Source: Acidobacteriaceae bacterium KBS 146 (lineage in GTDB: Bacteria; Acidobacteriota; Terriglobia; Terriglobales; Acidobacteriaceae). Taken from it: 64,000 nucleotides of DNA. The notes beneath the pieces are model-generated. The model had not been told where the DNA came from and made no database searches. It was given only the letters and a program-made list of their open reading frames with translations. The stretch covers positions 2,728,001-2,792,000 of the forward strand of contig JHVA01000001.1 of NCBI GenBank assembly GCA_000688615.1. Reading direction: 5' to 3'. Below, one piece after another: positions 43,437-51,600 of this stretch. Position 1 is the stretch's first letter, and each line of letters begins with the position of its first letter. The translations under genes were made by a program, and so were the position numbers.

Positions 43437-44609
43437 ATGCGTGTGCCACGGGTTGCCTACCTTCCCGATTCCTTCCACGAGGTCAACGGCGTCGCGCATA
43501 CTAGCCGCAACTTTGTAGATTACGCCACGCGCCACGCCCTTCCATTCCTCTGTGTTCGTGCTGGAGTCCGGACGTTGCAGTTTGAGCAAGTCAATGAGCT
43601 CCGCACCCTGGAGCTCCGACGTTCCCGTGCGGCTATCCGCATTGAAAAGGACCTCCATTTCGATCCGTTTTTTTTTCGTCACGGCTCCACCATCCAACGC
43701 GAGTTAATCCGGTTTCGTCCCGACATCATCCACATCACCGGTCCCAGCGAGCTAGGAATCTTCGGCGCTTACTTTGCATGGCGACGGGGAATCCCGCTCG
43801 CAGCGTCGTGGCATACCAACGTCCATGAATATGCGGCACGCCGATTGGAGTGGCTGACCCGCCGGATACCCCGAAGGGCGGCGTCCAGCCTGGAGCAGCG
43901 TGTCGAACAAGGATCCTTGTGGGCGACCACACGCTTTTACTCTCTGGCGCGGGTCCTTTTCGCACCCAACGAAGAATTGTGCCGAATGCTGGAACAGGCA
44001 ACGGCCCGCCCCTGCCACCTGATGCAGCGGGGAGTCGACACCGTCCAGTTTTCGCCAGCTCATCGGGCCCGACGCCTTGACGATTCCACACTGGTCATCG
44101 GTTATGTCGGACGACTTTCGGTCGAAAAGAACGTCGCTTTACTGACACGTATCGAGCGTGGCCTGCTCGATATGGGCATTACGAGCTATCGCTTTCTAAT
44201 CATTGGTCACGGCAGCGAGGAGGCCAGCCTGCGCGCGTCTCTCAAACAAGCTGACTTTGCCGGGGTGTTGCGCGGACCCGACCTTGCGCGTGCCTATGCC
44301 AACATGGATGTCTTCGTCTTTCCGTCGTACACGGACACATTTGGAAACGTTGTTCTTGAAGCGCTCTCGAGCGGCGTGCCGGCAGTCGTCACGCCCGGCG
44401 GCGGACCAAAGTATATTGTCCGCGATCAGAAGACCGGCTTTATTACCAACGAAACTGGATTCGTGTCAGCCGTCGCGACCCTTTACACAGACCGAGCCCG
44501 CCTCGCACAAATGCGTGTGGCATCCCGCGAGTACGCTCTGACCTGTAGCTGGGATGCGGTCTTCGACCGTGTTTACCAAGGGTATGAGGATGCGCTCAAG
44601 TTAGATTAG
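43437..44609 (+). CDS. GT4-family glycosyltransferase
   Basis: 390 residues. GT-B fold with N-terminal RVAYLPDSFHEVNGVAHTSR, donor-domain VIGYVGRLSVEKNVALLTRI, and DVFVFPSYTDTFGNVVLEAL followed by SGVPAVVTPGGGPKYIV, which holds the EX7E-type donor-binding region. The acceptor-side WHTNVHEYAARRLEWLTRR resembles mannosyltransferases acting on lipid acceptors such as PimB/MgtA-type enzymes. Cytoplasmic or peripheral membrane. It uses a nucleotide sugar; acceptor unknown. It is transcribed 84 bases after the permease gene and may be read through from it. Confidence 0.88.
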   Translation: MRVPRVAYLPDSFHEVNGVAHTSRNFVDYATRHALPFLCVRAGVRTLQFEQVNELRTLELRRSRAAIRIEKDLHFDPFFFRHGSTIQRELIRFRPDIIHITGPSELGIFGAYFAWRRGIPLAASWHTNVHEYAARRLEWLTRRIPRRAASSLEQRVEQGSLWATTRFYSLARVLFAPNEELCRMLEQATARPCHLMQRGVDTVQFSPAHRARRLDDSTLVIGYVGRLSVEKNVALLTRIERGLLDMGITSYRFLIIGHGSEEASLRASLKQADFAGVLRGPDLARAYANMDVFVFPSYTDTFGNVVLEALSSGVPAVVTPGGGPKYIVRDQKTGFITNETGFVSAVATLYTDRARLAQMRVASREYALTCSWDAVFDRVYQGYEDALKLD

Positions 44610-44662
44610 AAAATGGTGGATATTGCCTAATGCAACTGCTTCGAACGAGGCGGCACTCTGGA

Positions 44663-45904
44663 TCACCGCAAGCCCCGCAACCGCCGACAGGCATCCGCAA
44701 GATCTTCATCTTTCTTTGCAAAACAAAATCTCAGTAGATCCTCACCTTTTCCTGCCCGGAAGAACGCGGATCCCGCCACAGCTGCGACTCCGGTCTTCGC
44801 CAGCAGCGATCGTGCTCGTTGCGCCGCAGTCTCTCCGTTCAGCACATGCTCGAGTCCCTTCGTCGAAGCAAGGATGTAATAGGCTCCGTCAGGAATATGT
44901 GGGGTCATTCCAGCATCCTTCAGCGCAGCAACCAGCATCTCGCGCTTACTCTCGTGCTCCAAAGCTAATCCGGCATAGAAGGTCTTTCCCAGCTGCTCCA
45001 CCCCGGCTGCAACGCCATGCTGGAAGGGCGAAGGCGCGCAGACATAAAGCAGGTCGTGAAAGTATCCGATCGCTCCAATCCACTTCGCGTCAGCGATGAC
45101 GTAACCGATGCGCCAACCCGTCACGGAAAAGGTCTTCGAGAATCCTGACATGACGATCGTGCGTTCTCGCATGCCATCGATTGCGGCAGGAGAAAGATGC
45201 TTTGCATCGCCGTAGATAAAGTGTTCGTAGATCTCGTCGGTCAGGACAAACAGATCGAATTCGCGAGCGATCTGCGCAAGTCCCTCCAGCTCCTGGCGGG
45301 TAAACACCTTACCTGCCGGGTTTGAGGGCGTATTGACGACGATTGCACGAGTCCTGGGCGTAATCGCAGCACGAACGCGATCAAGATCGAGCGACCAGTC
45401 TCGGCTATCAAGCTCTACCGCTACCGGTACCACACGCAGCGAACGCAGCGTGCCGACGTGATATCCATAGAAAGGCTCAAACAAAAGAACCTCGTCGCCC
45501 TGATCAAACAGCGCCATTGCCACTGCGTGAAAAGAGCCGGTCGCGCCGCTTGTCACCAGAACCTCACGCTCCGGATCGACGACTAGTCCTTGCATGCGCT
45601 CTGTCTTTTCGGCGATCGCGCGCCGAAGCCGTTGGATTCCGTCCAGCCGCGTGTAAATGTTGTGGCCATCTCGAATAGCCGCAATGGCTCCGTCAGCAAC
45701 CACCTGCGGAACCTCGGTATCGCAGACACCCTGCGCCAGGTTGACGCCGCCCACGCGATCGCTTTCCACCGTCATGGCGCGAATCTCCGACTGCATGACT
45801 CGCGGGGCCAACTCACTTAAGCCCAGCCCGCGCCCCTTCGCAATCTCTGCCTGCACCATCTTCGCCACCTCCGGCCTCATATCCAAGATGACAGAGTGCT
45901 TCAT
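44663..45904 (-). CDS. PLP-dependent class I/II aminotransferase
   Basis: 413 residues. Fold type I aminotransferase: NLAQGVCDTEVPQVVADGAI, YTRLDGIQRLRRAIAEKTER, VVNTPSNPAGKVFTRQELEG, DEIYEHFIYGDAKHLSP, and the PLP lysine in SGFSKTFSVTGWRIGYVIAD. The C-terminal Arg that binds the substrate carboxylate is in LLRFCFAKKDEDL. The pattern is nearest to the kynurenine/methionine/aspartate aminotransferase group; the exact substrate cannot be fixed. The gene is convergent with the glycosyltransferase and lies 45 bases downstream of the gamma-carbonic anhydrase gene on the same strand. Confidence 0.92.
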   Translation of the reverse strand: MKHSVILDMRPEVAKMVQAEIAKGRGLGLSELAPRVMQSEIRAMTVESDRVGGVNLAQGVCDTEVPQVVADGAIAAIRDGHNIYTRLDGIQRLRRAIAEKTERMQGLVVDPEREVLVTSGATGSFHAVAMALFDQGDEVLLFEPFYGYHVGTLRSLRVVPVAVELDSRDWSLDLDRVRAAITPRTRAIVVNTPSNPAGKVFTRQELEGLAQIAREFDLFVLTDEIYEHFIYGDAKHLSPAAIDGMRERTIVMSGFSKTFSVTGWRIGYVIADAKWIGAIGYFHDLLYVCAPSPFQHGVAAGVEQLGKTFYAGLALEHESKREMLVAALKDAGMTPHIPDGAYYILASTKGLEHVLNGETAAQRARSLLAKTGVAAVAGSAFFRAGKGEDLLRFCFAKKDEDLADACRRLRGLR

Positions 45905-45948
45905 CCCACGTCCACCGCAATCCAGCCAGGCACACTCTCCGAAGAAAC

Positions 45949-46470
45949 TTACTTCTTCATCTCGGCCAGATAGATCGCGGTGTAATCGAGATAGTTCTCC
46001 GCATAACGAGCGATCATCTTCTGATCTTCTTCTCCCAAAGTCCGTTTTACCTTCCCGGGGATCCCCACGACCAGCGACCGTGGCGGAATCACCGCGTGCT
46101 CCGGAATCACAGCCCCAGCAGCGATGATGGACCCCTCCCCGACCTGTGCATGGTTCAGAATCACTGCACCGATTCCTACCAACACATTGTCCCCCAGCGT
46201 GCAGCCATGGACGGTCGCATTGTGACCAATCGTGACCATCTCTCCCAGCGTGACGGCGTAAAGATATCGCATCCCGTGAAGCACCGCGCAGTCCTGCACA
46301 TTGCTTTTCGCCCCAATGCGAATGGAATTCACATCACCCCGCACAACAGCGTTCATCCAGATGCTGGCCTGGGGACCCAGCTCCACGTCGCCAATCACCT
46401 GGGCCGACGGGTCGACATAGCAGCTTTCGGGGATCACGGGCGTTTTGCCCTGGTAGCTTCGGATCATCAT
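45949..46470 (-). CDS. Gamma-carbonic anhydrase-family protein
   Basis: 173 residues from the first of two adjacent ATG codons at 46470, with GTGGAGGCAG directly upstream. It is a left-handed beta-helix hexapeptide-repeat protein: VIGDVELGPQASIWMNAVVR, VNSIRIGAKSNVQDCAVLHG, the metal-binding stretch VTIGHNATVHGCTLGDNVLV (three His-ligand positions with HGMRYL) and GIGAVILNHAQVGEGS. Family members bind Zn/Fe and may hydrate CO2, though many close relatives (YrdA, PaaY-like) have other or unknown roles. Cytoplasmic trimer expected. Confidence 0.9.
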   Translation of the reverse strand: MMIRSYQGKTPVIPESCYVDPSAQVIGDVELGPQASIWMNAVVRGDVNSIRIGAKSNVQDCAVLHGMRYLYAVTLGEMVTIGHNATVHGCTLGDNVLVGIGAVILNHAQVGEGSIIAAGAVIPEHAVIPPRSLVVGIPGKVKRTLGEEDQKMIARYAENYLDYTAIYLAEMKK

Positions 46471-46762
46471 CTGCCTCCACGCAGACGATTCTACGGCCCC
46501 GCAGTCCCAGGAAAAATTCGTTACTAACTTCTGTCCGTGGACTCCGACCAATGCTCTGCCAGCCAGTGTGTGCGTTCCTAATTGTTGTGGAGCTTGGACT
46601 AAGCACGAGAAAAGGGAGACCCGCTTTCGACTTGAGGCAGGAAACCTGCAAGCAACTTGTCTTCCGAACTCGAGGAATATTCTTCAAATCATTACAAGAT
46701 ATCGGGAAAAGGGAGTATCCTAGATGACATCCCTGTCTGGGAATGTTTGGAGGTGTTTTTTC

Positions 46763-46960
46763 TTGGCAGAGGTTCGAGTTCAAGAAGGCGAACCGCTTGA
46801 AAATGCCCTGCGTCGGTTCAAGCGCAAGGTGCAGACAGAAGACATCATTAAAGAAGTCAAGCGTCACTCCTTCTACCTGAAGCCGGGCGAAAAGAAGCGT
46901 GTCAAAGAAGCGCTCGCTCGCAAACGAAATCGTAAGAAAGTCCGCAAGGAGCAGGACTAA
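46763..46960 (+). CDS. rpsU: 30S ribosomal protein S21
   Basis: 65 residues from a TTG at 46763, chosen because GGAGGTG lies 7 bases before it and the product then starts (M)AEVRVQEGEPLENALRRF, the family N-terminus; an upstream ATG in frame adds 13 unrelated residues. The rest is typical S21: FKRKVQTEDIIKEVKRHSFY followed by a Lys/Arg-rich helix and tail (EALARKRNRKKVRKEQD). It binds the small ribosomal subunit near the anti-Shine-Dalgarno region and aids initiation. A non-ATG start for a highly expressed ribosomal protein is notable. Confidence 0.96.
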   Translation: MAEVRVQEGEPLENALRRFKRKVQTEDIIKEVKRHSFYLKPGEKKRVKEALARKRNRKKVRKEQD

Positions 46961-46980
46961 GAACAATTGCTCCACTCAGA

Positions 46981-47030
46981 ATGGCCATCTCGCTTCTGGT
47001 TACTAAAAGTGACTAAAGAGAGATGGCCAT
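46981..47030. repeat. Long-loop inverted repeat after rpsU
   Basis: ATGGCCATCTC (46981-46991) pairs perfectly with GAGATGGCCAT (47020-47030). The 28-base loop contains a smaller hairpin TTACT/AGTGA. It begins 20 bases past the rpsU stop; the half-site ATGGCCAT is itself palindromic. A terminator or protein-binding site is possible; no T run follows. Confidence 0.55.
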
Positions 47031-47225
47031 CTAAGCAATGCTAGCGATAGACTCCCGCTGTCGACCTGGCATCAACGAGCCTCCGGGCCCGTACCCTTGC
47101 AACACTTCCGCCTATGGCGGTCCCCCAGGCCTACGTACCACACTACGGCAGGATGATTGCCCACGGGAACTCGCATAAAATTCCCCGAAGCTTTCGACCT
47201 GTCCCGCAGATCGGGAGACGCGGCT

Positions 47226-47636
47226 ATGGAATTCGTAGATCGGTTATTGACCTGTGCTGATTGCGGTGGCGAGTTTATCTTCACTGCCGGCGAGCAACTC
47301 TTCTTTTTCGACAAACAATTCAAGAACGACCCCAAGCGGTGCAAGCCCTGCAAGTCCAAGAGGGCTGGAGCTTCAGCGCGTCCGGGCAATGGTCCGGCCG
47401 CCGCCGGAATCTCTCGCACCGAGACCCGCACCGTATGTTCGGATTGCGGCATTGAGACGACGGTCCCCTTTAAGCCCACACAAGGCCGACCGGTTCTTTG
47501 CCGTCAATGCTTCCAGAACAAAAGAGACGGGGCAACCGCGGTGGTCACTCCTATCGAGAACGTGCCGGGGTCCATTGACAACGTTACTGTCAACGCAAAC
47601 GTGATTGTCATGGCGACTCACGCCCCGCATGCCTGA
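47226..47636 (+). CDS. Double zinc-ribbon protein
   Basis: 136 residues from the ATG at 47226 (MEFVDRLLTCADCGGEFIFT). The first ribbon has CADCGGEF and, 26 residues later, RCKPCKSKR, which is the 'probable zinc-binding' family pattern (CxxCG-F-E--Y/F...P-RC--C). The second has CSDCGIETTVPFKP and CRQCFQNK, a CxxC-(20)-CxxC ribbon. The tail is Val/Asn-rich without Cys. Such small proteins are thought to bind nucleic acid or act as accessory factors; the role is unknown. Upstream in-frame codons lack a ribosome-binding site. Confidence 0.8.
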   Translation: MEFVDRLLTCADCGGEFIFTAGEQLFFFDKQFKNDPKRCKPCKSKRAGASARPGNGPAAAGISRTETRTVCSDCGIETTVPFKPTQGRPVLCRQCFQNKRDGATAVVTPIENVPGSIDNVTVNANVIVMATHAPHA

Positions 47637-47653
47637 CGGCCATCCCCTTAACG

Positions 47654-47694
47654 CTCTGTCATCCTGAACAGTTACGATGATCAGGATGATAGAG
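47654..47694. repeat. Hairpin carrying the TCATCCTGA repeat core over a gene start
   Basis: CTCTGTCATCCTGA (47654-47667) pairs with TCAGGATGATAGAG (47681-47694) with one G-T wobble and a 13-base loop. The core TCATCCTGA is shared with the intergenic repeats at 16051 and 22260. Both possible start codons of the MBL gene (47677 in the loop, 47686 in the right arm) lie within it. Confidence 0.75.
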
Positions 47695-48612
47695 CAGTTA
47701 CATACCGTTCCAGGGACGAGGGAGTTGGTGCGTGCACGGACGCGCCTTGGCAGGTTTGAACTAATCGTCTGCACAGACGGCACCTACCGTCTTGACGGTG
47801 GCGCAATGTTCGGGGTTGTGCCCAAAACGCTCTGGCAGAAACGAGCCCCTGCCGACGAGCTGAATCGTATCATGCTTGGACTCAACACCGTTGTGGTCCG
47901 AACGGGCCGCCACACTGTTGTCATCGAGACAGGGATCGGCAATAAGCAAAACGCAAAGATGCGGGAAATTCACCGGAATGAGGAACTGCTGCCTGCTTCC
48001 CTTGCAGGCGCCGGAGTCAAACCCGAAGAGGTAGATATCGTCATCAACTCGCATCTGCACTTTGACCATTGTGGCTGGAACACGACTCTTCATCCCGACG
48101 GTTCGATCACACCGACATTTCCGAACGCGCGCTACTTCGCACATCTCGGAGAGGTCGAACATGGCCATCTGCAGCTCGACCGCGACCGAGTCAGCTATCT
48201 GTCTCCGAACTACGATCCATTGATCGAATCCGGGCGGATGACCCTACTCACCACCGAAGGAATTCAGACGGATTCTGGAATTGTTCCCGGAGTTTCGGTC
48301 GAGCTCTTTCCCGGCCATACCCATCAGCTCATGGCGATCCACATTGAATCCGAAGGTCAGCACGCCTGCTACATCTCGGACCTTATCCCCACAACCGCCC
48401 ATCTCGACCCTACCTGGGTGATGGGCTACGATCTTGATCCGCTGAAATCCATCGAGCAGAAAAAGCGCTTCTACCAGCGCGCCATTCCGGAGAAGTGGCT
48501 TGTCCTTTTCACGCATGACCATCACACACCGATGGCAACGATCGAGTGGGATGAGAAGGGAAAGCCGGTCGCCAAGCCAGCAGACGATCACCTGATATCA
48601 GTATCAGAATGA
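47677..48612 (+). CDS. MBL-fold metallo-hydrolase
   Basis: 311 residues from 47677, or 308 from the ATG at 47686; neither has a ribosome-binding site and both are inside a hairpin. The metal-binding motif SHLHFDHCGWN (HxHxDH) is followed by a His in LFPGHTHQL, an Asp in CYISDLIPT, and a terminal FTHDHHTP, as in lactonase/hydrolase members of the metallo-beta-lactamase fold (quorum-quenching AiiA-like and related enzymes). Substrate unknown; no signal peptide. Its last 9 bases overlap the end of the convergent membrane-protein gene. Confidence 0.9.
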   Translation: MIRMIEQLHTVPGTRELVRARTRLGRFELIVCTDGTYRLDGGAMFGVVPKTLWQKRAPADELNRIMLGLNTVVVRTGRHTVVIETGIGNKQNAKMREIHRNEELLPASLAGAGVKPEEVDIVINSHLHFDHCGWNTTLHPDGSITPTFPNARYFAHLGEVEHGHLQLDRDRVSYLSPNYDPLIESGRMTLLTTEGIQTDSGIVPGVSVELFPGHTHQLMAIHIESEGQHACYISDLIPTTAHLDPTWVMGYDLDPLKSIEQKKRFYQRAIPEKWLVLFTHDHHTPMATIEWDEKGKPVAKPADDHLISVSE

Positions 48613-49461
48613 CGGCGGTACCTTCAGGCGATCCAATAGCCGGTTCAGAACTTCGCGCTCTTCCTCTGAAGGCTGGAACGAGAGCGGTTTCCGCCTGATA
48701 TAACGCAGGTTCAGATTGGCAATGTCCGATGCCATCACGATGAAGAGATTGCCGGGGATGTTGAACCAGAACTCGTCCGTGACGGTTTCAATATCTTCCG
48801 ACTTGGCCTTATGGAACTCTGCACGCTCAAACCGGCGCGGATTGGAAAGCGTAATGCTTTGTAGCGAACCGTCATTGTTCAGCATCCGATCCTGCACCGT
48901 GCCTTGATAGAGCCCGCCGGTCTTGGTCAAGACATCCGCCATGATCCGGAAGGTCCCCTCAGGCAGCAGCATGTCGCTGAACAGCAGGTCCCACTCCGAG
49001 ATCCGCGGCACGATGGTGGCCAGCAGCGTGCGCGTCCAGCGCTTATTCAGGCGGCGCCAGACGCGGTTATAGTTCAACACAATCGCCACACGCAGTCCTG
49101 AAGCCAGCAGGACGATGAGATACAGCCGCCACAGGATGGCGTAGTTCATCCAGAAGAAGGCGTACAGGCTGGTGAAGAACTGCTGGTGATGCGCCTGGAA
49201 GAAGGTATCGCTCTCGAGCGCGGAGAAGACCGTCTCCACATCGCGCTGCGTCCCCGAGCTCCACAGTGCGCCCGACCAGCGTGCCCACGCAACGGCAAGC
49301 GCCAGGGGGATGACGGCCCCAATGATGGAGCGGGCGACCTCTTCGGCGTGGCTCTCCACGCGGGTCTTGCGGAAGACAATCAGGTCCGCCGCCCAGCGCG
49401 CGATCAGGTTGGGACCAAGCAGGTAGACGGCGATGAGCAAGCTGACGAGAAGCGCCAGCAC
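48604..49461 (-). CDS. Hypothetical membrane protein
   Basis: 285 residues from a GTG with GGAG upstream. Three hydrophobic segments are likely: residues 1-22 (LALLVSLLIAVYLLG), ~47-62 (IIGAVIPLALAVAWARW) and ~103-128 (FFWMNYAILWRLYLIVLLAS). The C-terminal half is soluble and strand-rich (GTFRIMADVLTKTGGLYQGT, DEFWFNIPGNLFIVMASDIA) and ends in PSEEEREVLNRLLDRLKVPP. I do not recognise a characterised family. It follows a 70-residue gene by 11 bases, so the two form an operon, and overlaps the convergent MBL gene by 9 bases. Confidence 0.75.
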   Translation of the reverse strand: MLALLVSLLIAVYLLGPNLIARWAADLIVFRKTRVESHAEEVARSIIGAVIPLALAVAWARWSGALWSSGTQRDVETVFSALESDTFFQAHHQQFFTSLYAFFWMNYAILWRLYLIVLLASGLRVAIVLNYNRVWRRLNKRWTRTLLATIVPRISEWDLLFSDMLLPEGTFRIMADVLTKTGGLYQGTVQDRMLNNDGSLQSITLSNPRRFERAEFHKAKSEDIETVTDEFWFNIPGNLFIVMASDIANLNLRYIRRKPLSFQPSEEEREVLNRLLDRLKVPPSF

Positions 49462-49472
49462 CGGTCAGGCTC

Positions 49473-49685
49473 CTATGCGACTGCTTCGCGAAGGTCGGCG
49501 AGGTTCAGCGTGATCTCTCCGAAGGAGGTAGGAATGACGGCTGACTCGTGCGCGCGGAGCTGGGCCAGCACCGCGTCCTCATGCCGCTGAATGAACTCGA
49601 TAATCTCCGCCCGCAGCCGCTTCTGGCTGGTGCCGATGTTGTCATCGCGCAGCGAAAGCACGTACTCAAGCTCAGAGCTGCTCAT
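49473..49685 (-). CDS. Small helical hypothetical protein
   Basis: 70 residues. The centre (SQKRLRAEIIEFIQRHEDAV, then LAQLRAHESAVIP) is predicted helical with a charged pattern suited to a coiled coil or dimer, and the end (FGEITLNLADLREAVA) is strand plus helix. GAGGG lies 10 bases before the ATG. It is the upstream partner of the 285-residue membrane protein (11-base gap). No family recognised. Confidence 0.65.
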   Translation of the reverse strand: MSSSELEYVLSLRDDNIGTSQKRLRAEIIEFIQRHEDAVLAQLRAHESAVIPTSFGEITLNLADLREAVA

Positions 49686-49839
49686 AAGATGCCCTCATGA
49701 CTGCATGATATTCGGTGCAGTTCAAGATGAAGATACCACGTGCTGTGGAAGATGGCGCGTGCTTGTTGCAGTTCTGAAGCCTTCCCGCAGCCAAAAGCTC
49801 AGATAACAAATTCCCGATCATCGATCTTTCACGGAAGAT

Positions 49840-51018
49840 CTACAGCAGTTCCTGCGCCCGCAACACCGCCGCAACAGCCTCGTCTGCCGTATCCCCCACG
49901 CCACTCAAGTGCCCCATCTTCCGCCCTTTGCGCGGACGATGCTTCTCGTAGAGGTGCAGTCTGACCCCCGGGACCGCCAGCGCCGCATCGAACTTCGGCT
50001 CGCGCGGAGATCCATCCTCATTCAGCCAGACATTACCCAGCAGGTTTGCAATCGCGCACGGCTGAATCACATCAACCTCTCCTAGTGGAAGGTCGCAGAT
50101 GGCACGGACCAGCTGTTCGAACTGGCTGGTCACGCTGGCTCGTTCGCTGGCGTGATAACTGTTGTGCGGTCGTGGCGCGAGCTCATTGACCAGAATCTGG
50201 CCGGCTGTGGTGACAAACATCTCGACCGCCAGAATGCCTTCCAGTTGAAATGTGTCGGCGATGCTCTCCGCCAGCTGCCGCGCTTCGTTAGCCAAGTTGT
50301 CGGACAGTGGCGCAGGTATCACGCTCCACGCAAGAATCTGATTCTCATGATGGTTCCACGCCGCCGGATATACCTTAACCTCGCCGGAAGGGCTGCGGGC
50401 CACCAGCACCGAGATCTCGCGCTCGAGCTCGACGGCCCTCTCGACCACTCCCGGGCCTTCACCTAAGGCCTCCCAAGCTCCTCGAACCTCATCTTCAGGG
50501 TCCGCTCCGGACCGAAAACCTACTTTGCCCTGTCCCCGTCCGTCGTATCCGCCCGTCGCACTCTTACAGAAGCATCGGCCGCCCAGTTCGCGGATTGCTT
50601 CGCGTACCTGATCGAGCGAGCGAACAGCACGATAATCCCCCAGTGGAAAGCCGTGTTTGCGCAGCCAGTTCTTCTGCTCAATCCGGTCTTGAATCACCGC
50701 GAGCATCGCCCTGCCCGGACGTACCGGAGCAAAGTTGGCAGCAGCATCCATGCTGGCCAGTGAGATCTGTTCAATCTCCAGCGTGACGACGTCGCATCCT
50801 CGCGCCAGGTTCGCGGCTTCGCGAGAGTCATCCCAGCCGGCCTCGATGCAGGCGTCTACGACGAACCGCGCCGGACAGGCAGGATCGGGATCGAGTACCT
50901 GAATCCGGTAGCCCATGGCACGCGCAGCCATGGCGGTCATGCGGCCCAGCTGGCCACCGCCAAAGATGCCAATAGTTGCTCCGGGAAGAATTGGATTCGC
51001 GGTTGCAGTTCTGCTCAA
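49840..51018 (-). CDS. purK: 5-(carboxyamino)imidazole ribonucleotide synthase
   Basis: 392 residues from a TTG that overlaps the purE stop (TTGA). It carboxylates AIR with bicarbonate and ATP in purine synthesis. ATP-grasp enzyme: [20 protein letters not shown] at the start, [20 protein letters not shown] in the ATP-binding loop, and [20 protein letters not shown] followed by [20 protein letters not shown], the diagnostic PurK string. C-terminal [19 protein letters not shown] matches the family. It forms a purE-purK unit; PurE uses its product. Confidence 0.96.
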   Translation of the reverse strand: MSRTATANPILPGATIGIFGGGQLGRMTAMAARAMGYRIQVLDPDPACPARFVVDACIEAGWDDSREAANLARGCDVVTLEIEQISLASMDAAANFAPVRPGRAMLAVIQDRIEQKNWLRKHGFPLGDYRAVRSLDQVREAIRELGGRCFCKSATGGYDGRGQGKVGFRSGADPEDEVRGAWEALGEGPGVVERAVELEREISVLVARSPSGEVKVYPAAWNHHENQILAWSVIPAPLSDNLANEARQLAESIADTFQLEGILAVEMFVTTAGQILVNELAPRPHNSYHASERASVTSQFEQLVRAICDLPLGEVDVIQPCAIANLLGNVWLNEDGSPREPKFDAALAVPGVRLHLYEKHRPRKGRKMGHLSGVGDTADEAVAAVLRAQELL

Positions 51019-51524
51019 GCCTTGACCTCGACCTCATCGTCCACAGTCTGAGCAAGCACTTCGTTGCGCCGCGCTGCTCGCCATGTGGTCAGTTTTTCGC
51101 GAAGAGCAGCATCGGTCGTGGCCAGAATCTGAGCCGCCAGCAACCCGGCATTTGCCGCTCCCGGCGCTCCAATCGCGAGCGTGCCAACCGGAACACCCTT
51201 CGGCATCTGCACGATGCTCAGCAGAGAATCCATCCCTTGTAGCGACGTTGCCGGAATCGGGACGCCAAGCACCGGCACGACTGTCTTTGCCGCGACCATT
51301 CCCGGCAGGTGCGCCGCTCCGCCTGCACCCGCGATGATAACGCGAAGCCCGCGCGCTGCAGCCGTCTCGGCATACTCAAACAAAAGGTCGGGAGTGCGAT
51401 GCGCCGAGACGACACGGACCTCGTGTGGCACGCCGAACTCTGCGAGCATCTCGACGGCGCCGCGCATCACCGCATAATCGTTGCGGCTTCCCATGATGAC
51501 TCCAACCAGCGGTGAGGCGTCCAT
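51015..51524 (-). CDS. purE: N5-carboxyaminoimidazole ribonucleotide mutase
   Basis: 169 residues, class I PurE. It moves the carboxyl group of N5-CAIR to give [24 protein letters not shown] and [18 protein letters not shown] carry the substrate-binding Ser, Asp and the His of the SAHRTP motif; [20 protein letters not shown] follows and [26 protein letters not shown] residues (GxDSLxSIVQMP) complete the active site. It is the first gene of a two-gene operon and is translationally coupled to purK. Confidence 0.96.
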   Translation of the reverse strand: MDASPLVGVIMGSRNDYAVMRGAVEMLAEFGVPHEVRVVSAHRTPDLLFEYAETAAARGLRVIIAGAGGAAHLPGMVAAKTVVPVLGVPIPATSLQGMDSLLSIVQMPKGVPVGTLAIGAPGAANAGLLAAQILATTDAALREKLTTWRAARRNEVLAQTVDDEVEVKA

Positions 51525-51600
51525 GGCCCGATTATACGGTTTCGGCTACGTGATTTCAGGACGTTGCAGCCTCTTCGTCCTGGACGGTCCGGTCGCTCAG

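Noticed and set aside
47031..47225. Possible RNA gene in the gap between rpsU and the zinc-ribbon gene
   Set aside because: No cloverleaf, promoter plus terminator pair, or known riboswitch core could be recognised.
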